Shown here: positions 55,501-64,000 of the stretch, piece after piece
How the letters are laid out: every line of letters begins with the position of its first letter
Numbering within the stretch: position 1 is the stretch's first letter
DNA from: Camarhynchus parvulus
Taxonomy: Eukaryota > Chordata > Aves > Passeriformes > Thraupidae
DNA: 64,000 nt
Assembly: GCF_901933205.1 (NCBI RefSeq)
Contig: NC_044596.1
Span: 4,806,104 to 4,870,103, forward strand
Direction of reading: 5' to 3'
Notes under the pieces: generated by a model
The model's input: only the letters and a program-made list of their open reading frames with translations
The model's database searches: none
What the model was told of the DNA's origin: nothing
Program-made: the position numbers and the translations under genes

Positions 55501-58500
55501 AATGACCTTCCATGGGCGCATCCCGCCTCCTGCCTCGCCCAGGATCCTCCTCCCGGTGCTCGGACACCGTTCTCCCGTTAAAAGGTGCCCTCGCACATCC
55601 CCGCTGCTCTTTGGGGAGCTTCCCTGGCCCATCCCACCGCGGGAATGCCGGTTGTTGTCCCGGCCCGAGCAGCCTCCCAGGTGACTCATGTCCCCTCTGT
55701 CAGAATCCCTTTTTTTATATTATTATTATTTTTTATTATTCTTTTCAGCAGATTTTTAACTGAGGAATGTTCGCCCAGAGTATCAGTTTAATAAAAAGAA
55801 CACTTCGGGTTCCTGCCGAGCGTGTAATCCTGGGATTAAAGATGCTCAAAGTGCCTTGAGATCGTTAACTAATTAAGACTTCCAGGCTGGCAGGTCACTG
55901 TAATCCTGCCCGGTGCAGGGCCGAGTGGAGGGAGAGGCTCCCGTGCTCTTTTCCTCAGTGCTGAAAATAAACCCGGCAGGTCAGGGACCTCCTCAGGGAG
56001 CCCCAGCAATAAGAGTGGAGGATTTGGGGGTTTAAAGTGCCCAGATGAATCTTTCTGAATGGAGCCTTTCTGCCTCCATGGGAGCTGGGGATGTGCTGAG
56101 GGTCAGGGCTTCGCTGCCTGAGCCCCATCCATGGGTTGGTGTCCTCAGCTCTCGGTGGTTTTTGCTCCCAGGCACATCCCAAGGGTTTGTTCTGCCCTGG
56201 CCCCTCCTCAAAAGGACAGAACAGAAACCAAAACTGCCCCCGAGTGACACCAGGGCTGGGCTGGGGCTTTGCATGTCCCCTGTGGTGCTGCAGCTGCTCT
56301 GGTTTTTCCTCTTTCCCTCTTTCCCTGCCCTCCCAAGGCTCTGCAACAATCTGGGAATGTCCCTGGCTACTTCCCTGCTGTCCCAACCCAAGGAAAAGGT
56401 GTTTGGGCAGCCCCAAACCCCCTGGTTTGCAATGCCCTGTCTGCCCACAGCTCATGGATTTGGGGTTTTTCCAACCTGCCAGGTCTTTGCTAATGGTTTC
56501 GAAGCTTCTGCTGCCACCAGGCAAATTGCTTTTCTCCCTTTCTGTGAAACGCGAGGCACAGAAAGCAGCACGGGGGTGTCAGAGGCCGGTGCCAGCCCAC
56601 GCCTCCTCACAAGGCCACGGCAGCCCCGGGGTCCTCGGGGTCCCCATCCATCAGCACCGAGGCCAAATTCCTCTGTGCCGAGCCAAAGGAATTCTCCCCT
56701 CCTCCAGAGAGCGGCTGGGCTGAGGGAACGAGGCTGGAGCTGCGGCTGGGATGGGTCTGCTCGGGGTTTAGCCCTTTGCAGAGCCATCTCCAGCCATTTT
56801 CGGGTTGTCTGGGGGACACCGAGAGTCCCTTGGGGACAGCAGGGACAGCGCAGGCTCCGCTCTGCCTTTGCCTCGCTGCCCCAGGCTGTCCCTGCCCTCC
56901 TGTCCCACCATGGGGGAGCGCTGCTGGCCACTCTCACATCCTCCCGAGGATGGGGACAGGCTTCCCTCTCTCTCTTTCCCGGGCAGGAGCAGAGTTTCTC
57001 CTGTTTCTGTGGCTTCCCGGGGCTGGGGAAAGCGGCTGAGCGGGTCCAGCCTGTCCTGCTGGAGCTCCCAGTTCCCTCCCAGCACAGGGAGCCCCTCGGG
57101 GGACGCTCCCCCCTCTGATCCCCCTGCCCGCCGGGCTCTGCTTTCTGTTCTCCCTAACCCTGAAAAGCAACGTCCCACCCACCCCAAAATCAGCCCAAAC
57201 CTGTGCCACCCCCCCCAAAATCAGCCCCCAGCACCCAATGCTGAGCCTCTCCCACCCACCCCAAAATCAGCCCCCAGCACCCAAGGCCAAGCCTGAGGGA
57301 TTTTGCTCAACTCTGGGAAAACAGAGGTGGGCAGGGAGGAGACACAGAGCCTTGATCTGATGGGCAGAGCCTGCAGCTCTGATCAGATAATAATTAATAA
57401 CTGGTTTTAGGGGGCCCTGCCACCTCCATGCGCAGCACCTGCACCCTCTGTGTCCCCGTGGGAAGAGTTCCCAGCCAGGGAAGGAGAATTGGTGAATGGA
57501 GCTGAACTCGTCCTGTTTTTGCTGGATTAAAAGTGCAATAACAGAGCTCTGTGTGCAGGGGGGAGAGCTGGGCAGGGCAGGGTCCCCTCTGGCACAGGTC
57601 ACCCTGCAAAGGGCCTGCAGTGACTGCCACAAACCCTCCCTGGTCCCTCACTGCTGTACCAGCCCCGTGTGCCTCAGGCAGGGCATGGAAATCACCCAGG
57701 GAAGCAGTGGGAGCTGAGGGAAGGGGGGTTTGGCTCCTGAGGAATATTTATGGCTGGGAAACAGGAGGTGAAGCTTTGGATTTGTCACTCTGGGCTATGA
57801 CAACCACTCTGCACCCTCAGCCCCGCTGTTCCTGACCCTGCTCCTGCTTTTTGTCCCCCTCAGGCTGGTGGACGATCGGTGCGTGGTGGAGCCGGCAGCT
57901 GGAGACCTGGACAACCCCCCCAAGAAGTTCAGAGGTGAGGCTGGGGCAGCTCCAGCTCTGTGAGCAGCTCTGGGGCCAGTCCTGGGCCTGAGCATCCCTC
58001 TGGGATGGGATGGGATGGGGACAGGATCAATGGGATGGGATGGGATGGGATGGGATGGGATAGGACCCATGGGATGGGGGCACAGCTCTGCCCTGTGCTG
58101 CACCCACCTGGGAGGTGCTGGCGCGGTGCTGACTGCCCCAAGTGCTCAGGGTGCTGCACACTCAGGGAAGGGCCCTATCCCAGCAGGATTTGTGTGCCTG
58201 GATCACACAGCCAGGGAGCAGAGAGATGGGAAATGTCCCCTAACCTGTGACTGGGGTGTTGGTTCAGGGCAGCTGCTCCTTTCATCCCCCAATTGTCATT
58301 TTATGTTTTCTTTTAAATAAGACTTTTAAAATATCAGTTCCCCGCTCTGCCTTGTGCCTCCACCTTTTCCTCAGAGTGGCTTTAACAGCACCTACCCCCC
58401 TGACCACCCTCCTTTCCCCCAAGACATCCCAACACATCAATTCTTCCACTCAGGATCCCGCCAAGCAGCGACCTGCATCTCCACAGGAGTCCTTACCATT

Positions 58501-61500
58501 AATTCATTACTTAATCTAATTACCAACCCATCCAGCACCTCCATCCCCATATCCCACCCTGGGGCTGGATGCTCAGCAGCCACCCCATCCCCTTGTCTGG
58601 GTCCCAATCTCTTTTCCAGGCGCAGGTTTTTGGGCTCAGCCCTGCTTTTTGCGCTCCTATCAGGATATCCAGCTGTTCGTTTTAATGGCCGGAAAGGTAG
58701 AGCTCTCCCTGCTCGATAGCCATCGCCTGCAGCGAGGTGGAAACAAGGGCTGGGGCTGCTCCTGGCTGGCCCCGAGGCTGCGGGAGATTTTCGTGCTCTG
58801 TCGCCGTCCCCACATCCTGTGGCCGGACCCTGCCCTATCCTGCAGCTCACATGGGTCGTGCCGGGGCTTCCCGCTGGGAAAACAGCCGAGCTCGGCTCCC
58901 AAAAAGGTTCCTTGGAAATGCCAGAACCCACCTGGGAGCTGTTCCTGCCCGGCTCCACACCTCTCAGTTATTTGCTTTTTTTATTCCTTGCGGTTTCTCC
59001 CCACCTCCCTCTGCCGAGGCTCTTCCCAGCCCAGCTCAGGCACGGCAGGAAAAGCTCCCACCCTCCCAGGCAAGGGGACAGCGGGACCTTCGGCTGTGCC
59101 ACTGCTGTCCCTGCTTCCCAAAGGAGTCACCTGGACATTTTGCCCACCCAGACCTCTCTGGGTGGAAGTTTTGCCCCCCCAGCCCTCTCTGATTAGGAGG
59201 TTTTGCCCCCAGAACCACTCTACGTAGGAGGTTTTGCTCCCCAGCCCTTCTCTGGGTTGAAGTTGTGCCCCCAAAGCCACTCTGGGTGGAAATTTTGCCC
59301 CCAGAGCCCTCTCTGGATGGAAGTTTTGCCCCCAAAGCCACTCTGGATGGAAGTTTTGCCCCCAGCCCTCTCTGGATGGAAGTTTTGCCCCCAAAGCCAC
59401 TCTGGATTGAAGTTTTGCCCCCAAAGCCACTCTGGATGCGAGGTTTTGCCCCCCAGCCCACTCTGGATGGAAGTTTTGCCCCCAAAGCCACTCTGGGTGC
59501 GAGGTTTTGCCCCCAGGCCACTCTGGTTGGGAGGTTTTGCCCCCAAACCACTCTGGGTTGAAGTTTTGCTCATTCTCTGATGTTTCCCTCTCTGATTAGG
59601 GTTTGTCCCCAAAGCCACTCTGGATGCCGCCCCCAAAGCCACTCTGGGTTGAAGTTTTGCCCCCCATCCCTCTCTGGGTGGAAGCTTTGCCCCCAAAGCC
59701 CTCGCTCCCCACCCTCCTGTGGAGCTTTCCCCAAAGCCACTCTGGGTTGAATACACCCTCCGGGTGGAAGCTCGCCCCTGCTGAGTTGAATTTGCTCCCC
59801 AGCCCTCTCTGGGTTGAAGTTTTGACCCCCAGCCCTCTCTGGATGGAAGTTTTGCCCCCAAAGCCTCTCTGGCTCCAGCCCCACATCCCTCTCCGAGCTG
59901 CCCACTCCGGGCACTGCTGCTGCAGGAAATTCCTTCACCTCCCCTCTTTCCCACCCCAATCCATTTTCAGAAATCTGGCGGTGCTTTAACCCAGGTACCA
60001 AAGCCTCCTGCTCCCAAGAGGGAGCTGTGCTGGAGATTTTCCGCACACAACCCCCGCCGTGCCTCAGTTTCCCTCCTCCCAAAGCCACGCTCAGAGCCAG
60101 GCCTTGGATTTGCAGCCATTTCAGAGTCGCTGTGCTGGGGCTTTTTTTACCTCCTCTTGGCTTCTCCTTCCCACCAGCACCTTCCGCAGCAGCTCCCATT
60201 AATTACCATTAATTACCCATTAATGGAGCCCCGTGCAGGTGCTCAGGGGGGGCTCAGGGCCGCTGCCCCGGCCCTGGGGGCTGCTCTGGCTGCTTGGCAA
60301 AGGAGATGTGAAACCTGGCCCTGCCCCAGCCGGTGAGAGCGGCACTCCCAGGTAAATAAACACACACCCGGGCCCGCCGCCAGCCAGGGAAGGGACTTTG
60401 GTTTTTTGTTGGTTTCTTTTTGATTATTTTTCTTAAATTTTTTTGTGTCTGAAAAAATTTTCTTTTAATTTTTAAAAAATTTTTATTTTTTTATAATTTA
60501 TATGTTTTTATAATATATGTTTTATATAATTTATATGTTTTTATAATATATAAATTCATATTTTTTTATTTTCTTTTTTGTGTCTGAAAAAATTTTCTTT
60601 TAATTTTTTTTATAATGTATATGTTTTTATAATATATGTTTTATGTAAATTATATAATTTATATAATTTATATGTTTTATAATATATGTTTTATGTAATT
60701 TATATCATTTATGTGTTTTTTGTAATATATAAACTTGTAATTCATGTATCTTTTTAATTTTCTTTTTTGTGTCTGAAAAAAATTTCTTTTAATTTTTTAA
60801 TTATTTTTTATTTTCTTATAACTTTTATGGTTTTTATAATCTATAAATTTATAATGCATATGGTTTTTATTTTTTTAAATTTTCTTTTTTGTGTCTGAAA
60901 AAATGTCTTTTAATTCTTTTATAATTTATATTTTTATAATATATGTTTTATATAATTTACATAATTTATATGGTTTTTAGAATATCTAAATTTATAATTT
61001 ACATGGTTTTTATTTTTTAAATTTTCTTTTTTGCGTCTGAAAAATTTTTTCTTTTAATTTTTTTATAATTTATATTTTTTTATAAGATATGTTTTATATC
61101 GTTTATATGGGTTTTAGAATATCTAAATTTATAATTTAGATGGTTTTTAATTTTTTTTTATTTTCTTTTTTGTGTCTCAACTTTCTGGGCTGCTATTTCA
61201 GGCGCAATTAGGGCGATTCAGGCTGCAGAGCCCTTCCAGCTTGGGAAGAGGGTTGGGAGATGTGAGGGCCTGGTTGTCTGCAGACATCTGCTCTGCTGCT
61301 CCAGTTCCTGGCCCTGGATGTCTGCGCTTCCCGCCCACCATCCTGGGGGAAAACAGGAGAATGGGGGCAATCTGTGCTGCAGGGAGGCTTTGGAGGAGCT
61401 GGGATGCATTTTGTGCATCCTTCAGGAGCTTGAAATAGAGCTGCTGACCCCGAGGTTTTGGGAGCGGGTGCTTGCAGCATCCAGTGCTGGTGATGCAGGT

Positions 61501-62519
61501 CACCGAGGGATGGGTGTGTGTGTCCTCATGGCCACCCCAGGCTCCTTCCGCAGCTTCTGCAGGCTCGGGGTGTCCCGTGGGTGACAAGTGTCATGGTTTG
61601 AGAGGAATTGAGGTTTTTTGGGATGTTGTGGTTAAACTAATAGGTGCTTAGATTTGAATATTGGCACTTGGTGTGGCAATTGAGGATATGGATGCGCTTC
61701 TGAGAACACAGGGGCTTAAAAGCAGAGAATTCTTAGGAAAACTTTCTTTTGGTTCTGGTCAGCGAAAGGTTTAGATTGGGCAGGGCCCGCTCGGTTCGTA
61801 GAGCTTTGGGTGTTAAATAATCAGGTGGCTTTTGCCAGATGCTGCTCTCAGTTTTTGAAAGATTTCTCACTCAATGCTTTCAATGTGGTTTTTAACAGTC
61901 CGTTGTACTTCTCTATTTTGTTTGCAGCTGGGGCATGGTAGGGGACGTGGTACCCCTACTCAGTGCCATGTTCTTTAGTGTAGGTGTTGATAAGGCTGTT
62001 TTTGAAATCACTCAAGGGACCTGGAGGTGGCTGATGGTGTCCCAGCCTCCCTCCTGGATCCTTCCCACCAGGATCCTCTCCTCCTTTGGTGCAGCTGGGC
62101 TCCATCAGAGCTCCTTCTCCCCCCTGAAGCTTTCCTTCCCGAGCAGCACAGCCATTTCCGATGGGAACACTCCTAATCACGAGTCCAAGCAGCGCAGTAA
62201 TTCCTGGACTCATTATTTATCCTGATTTAGAGCCGACCCAGCAGGCAGCACACGGTGCCGTGACCTCCAGCAGTCCTCCCTCGCTGATGGGGGGACCATC
62301 CCAGGAGTGTCCCTGCCCCTGGGGGACACTGGCCCTGCTGGGGACGCCCTGGTGGCTGTGCAGCCTCATCAGGCTCTGCTCTGTGCTCTGTTCCCAGATT
62401 GCCTCTTCAAGGTGTGTCCCATGAACCGCTACTCTGCCCAGAAGCAGTACTGGAAGGCCAAGCAAACCAAGCAGGACAAGGACAAGATCGCTGACGTGGT
62501 GCTGCTGCAGAAGCTCCAG
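52505..62519 (+). CDS. ITPR3: ITPR3, IP3 receptor type 3, first three coding exons (partial)
   Basis: Exons 52505-52593, 57864-57934 and 62398-62519 join in frame to the first 94 residues of a protein of about 2,670. The sequence from [20 protein letters not shown] through VVLLQKLQ is nearly identical to vertebrate type-3 IP3 receptor; the '[20 protein letters not shown]' stretch is diagnostic. This is the start of the N-terminal suppressor (beta-trefoil) domain, before the IP3-binding core. The protein is an ER calcium channel opened by IP3. Introns are GT-AG, with split codons GG|G (Gly30) and G|AT (Asp54). The start has A at -3. Exon 4 (usually beginning HAAQ) is not in the window. It diverges from BAK1. 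Confidence 0.96.
52594..57863. other. ITPR3 intron 1
   Basis: No exon or long array is seen, in contrast to most of the window. A 29-bp GCTGGGGGACAGGGCAGTGC pair lies at 53027-53085, a TATTATTATTTTTTATTATT tract at 55718-55741, and a C-rich CCCCAAAATCAGCCC triplet at 57181-57270. Confidence 0.6.
57864..57934 (+). CDS. ITPR3: ITPR3 coding exon 2
   Basis: The acceptor is CCCTCAG|GCTGGT at 57863 and the donor is AGAG|GTGAGG at 57935. It encodes [20 protein letters not shown] and KFR. Confidence 0.96.
57996..58066. repeat. (GGGAT)n array, ITPR3 intron 2
   Basis: About ten TGGGA/GGGAT units with a few interruptions, just after exon 2. Confidence 0.93.
58067..59144. other. ITPR3 intron 2, unique part
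   Basis: No exon or known element recognised. Confidence 0.5.
59145..59880. repeat. Minisatellite of ~30 bp, core CACTCTGGATGGAAGTTTTG
   Basis: About 24 units: CC(A/C)CTCTGGGT(T/G)GAAGTTTTGC plus CCCCAAAG. There is a partial break near 59570-59630 and degeneration at the right end. Frames open on both strands are artefacts. Confidence 0.96.
59881..60399. other. ITPR3 intron 2, unique part
   Basis: No exon or known element recognised; an ATTAATTACC pair lies at 60199-60223. Confidence 0.5.
60400..61185. repeat. AT-rich compound array, ITPR3 intron 2
   Basis: A higher-order unit of about 130-150 bp repeats five to six times: TTTTCTTTTTTGTGTCTGAA, then AAATTTTCTTTTAATTTTT and TTATATGTTTTTATAATATA. 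GTGTCTGAAAAA occurs near 60446, 60581, 60768, 60890 and 61037. Confidence 0.95.
61186..61588. other. ITPR3 intron 2, unique part
   Basis: No exon or known element recognised. Confidence 0.45.
61589..62010. mobile_element. Endogenous-retrovirus remnant (LTR-like plus internal-like sequence)
   Basis: Starts TGTCATGGTTTGAGAGGAAT, as songbird ERV LTRs I recognise do, and runs to about 61800 with no second boundary. The part from about 61815 to 62010 resembles ERVL-type internal sequence in antisense (a run with AACAGTCCGTTGTACTTCTC). It contains stops and is heavily truncated. No target duplication found. Confidence 0.55.
62011..62397. other. ITPR3 intron 2, end
   Basis: Unique-looking sequence up to the exon 3 acceptor. 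Confidence 0.5.
62398..62519 (+). CDS. ITPR3: ITPR3 coding exon 3
   Basis: The acceptor is TTCCCAG|ATTGCC at 62397 and the donor is CAG|GTGAGC at 62520. It encodes [20 protein letters not shown] to LLQKLQ; the phase is 0 at the end. Confidence 0.96.
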
Positions 62520-62744
62520 GTGAGCAGGAGCCAGGAGCCCGGAGCTGGCAGTGCCCACCAGCTGCCTGGGTGATGGCACCCACACCTCTGCTGATGCTGG
62601 TTTGGGTTGGGAAGGGATTTCCAGCTGTCTGAAGGGATTTCCAGCTGTGTTCTCCCCCTTGTCCCCTGCCCAGCCATGGCTGTGTCACCTTCCTGATGCT
62701 TCTTGTGCAGAGGTGCTGTGGCAGAGAGCTCTGTGTGCACAGCC

Positions 62745-63115
62745 CTGCACCCCAGGGCACCCCAGGGCGCCCCAGAACGCCTCAGGGCACTCCAGGACAC
62801 CCTTCAGCAGCCTTCAGCACCCCAGGGCACGCCAGAGAACCCCAGGGCACCCCAGAACACCCCAGGGCATTCCAGGACATCCCAGGGCACCCTTCAGCAC
62901 CCCAGGGCACTCCAGGACACCCCAGGGCTCTCCTGGGAACCCCAGAACACCCCAGGGAACCCTTCAGCACCCCAGGGCACTCCAGGACACCCCTCAGTAC
63001 CCCGGGACACCCCTCAGCACCCCAGAACAGTCCTCAACACCCCAGACCACACTTCAGCATTTCAGGACACCCCAGGGCACCCCAGGACACCCCTCAGTAC
63101 CCCGGGACACCCGTG
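62745..63115. repeat. Minisatellite, core CCCCAGGGCACTCCAGGACA, ITPR3 intron 3
   Basis: About 24 units around CACCCCAGGGCA with variants CCTTCAGCA and CCTCAGTACCCCGGGACA. Confidence 0.95.
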
Positions 63116-64000
63116 CAGGAGGGAGCCCTGCTTGCAGGACGTGTTCCAAAGGGCTGGGGAAGGGAAAGGCTCCCGTTGGCTTCCCCCAGCCTTGGCCAGG
63201 GCCCACATCAAACATTGCACAACGGCCTCAGGCAGCTGGCGAGGCCCCGCCGATGATTCATAAAACCGAGGCTGGGGAGAGATTTCACTAAATCATCTCA
63301 TCGGGCCTGCAGCCCAGCCCCGGCCCCGCCATCCCCAGCTCTGCCTCGGCCAGGGGGGCTGAGCAGTGCCAGGACAGGGTGTGCTGCCCTGGAGGTGCCA
63401 GGGCAGGGTCAGTGCCCAGCCCTGAGCCACCCCTGGCACACAGAACCCACAGAATCCCCATTTTCCTGCTCCCCTTAGCCGGGCTTGTAGCGTCCCAGCT
63501 GTCCTGGCCACGAGTGGTCCCAGAGGCTCATTTCTGAGCCTGATTGATTGCACCTTGCTCAGGGCTTGTCTTAAAGAGATGCTGCCATTTCCTGGCTCCT
63601 TCCTGCTGCTCCCGGTGTTTCCCTTCGTGGCCGGAGCTCGGCCCGGCCCTGCCGAGCTCTGCAGGCACTGCCCTCATCAGGGAGGTGAGAAACAGGCTGA
63701 GAACATCCCCCAGCCCACGGGGCTGATGTCCTGAGGCAGAAGCAGCTGGGTCTGGAGTGGGGAGCCCTGCCTGTGATGCCCATGCTCGCCTTTCTGAGCT
63801 CGTGCCCCTCTCTGCTGTGCTTCAGTGGGTTTAAACTCTGTTTTCTTCACCCAAAACAGCTCAGATAGGCTGGGGGGGCTTTCCAGCCCCTCTGCTGATG
63901 TCCTCCAGTCCCCTGTGGGCATCCCTGACTGGGCTTGGGGACAGAGCCTCCCCATGCAAGGGACAGTGTGGGAACATCAGCCCTGGGAATTCGAGCTGCC
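63116..64000. other. ITPR3 intron 3, right edge of window
   Basis: No further ITPR3 exon is found before the window ends; no repeat family recognised. Confidence 0.5.

Noticed and set aside
62520..64000. ITPR3 exon 4 (usually starting HAAQ)
   Set aside because: No matching coding stretch or suitable acceptor found before the right edge.

Overview
This is vertebrate nuclear DNA, almost certainly from a bird and probably a songbird. The evidence is CR1 LINE 3' ends, LTR families that look like songbird endogenous-retrovirus LTRs, and four recognisable vertebrate genes with GT-AG introns. Intron and intergenic DNA is unusually rich in short tandem arrays, which suggests a GC-rich microchromosome. 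No species can be named. There are no bacterial, CRISPR or phage features.

Layout. (1) 1-290 may be the tail of a + strand transcript (AATAAA at 264-269); OARD1 is a guess from mammalian gene order only. (2) 2179-6183, minus strand: APOBEC2, two coding exons, 221 residues, intact zinc motif. (3) 6.2-12.6 kb: a CR1 fragment, two LTRs and a 600-bp GGAAA purine tract. (4) 12634-15986, minus strand: TSPO2, three coding exons, 164 residues, both introns filled with minisatellites. (5) 16-28.4 kb: no gene recognised; a succession of minisatellites, AT-rich palindromic arrays and a small GC-rich island with paired GATA sites. (6) 28421-33753, minus strand: BAK1, five coding exons, 207 residues, with a probable non-coding first exon in a CpG island near 37.1 kb. 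(7) 37.3-51.7 kb: no gene recognised; CR1s, three LTRs (two with perfect target-site duplications) and more arrays. (8) 52505-62519, plus strand: the first three coding exons (94 residues) of ITPR3, which runs off the right edge.

How the genes relate. APOBEC2 (muscle) and TSPO2 (erythroid) lie in tandem, as they do in mammals. BAK1 and ITPR3 are head to head, as on human 6p21.3; both proteins act at ER/mitochondrial membranes and in calcium-linked apoptosis. In humans the two pairs are several megabases apart, so their closeness here reflects a rearrangement or a different ancestral order.

Most notable structures. Twice, a tandem duplication has copied a real 3' splice site plus the first bases of its exon into the upstream intron (APOBEC2 exon 2 and BAK1 exon 3). 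Each copy is a decoy acceptor that would give an early stop if used. Other points are a solo LTR nested in a CR1 with a clean 5-bp target duplication, a CR1-derived minisatellite inside BAK1, a TSPO2 that keeps TSPO1-like residues, short upstream ORFs before BAK1 and ITPR3, and a very high density of unrelated minisatellites.
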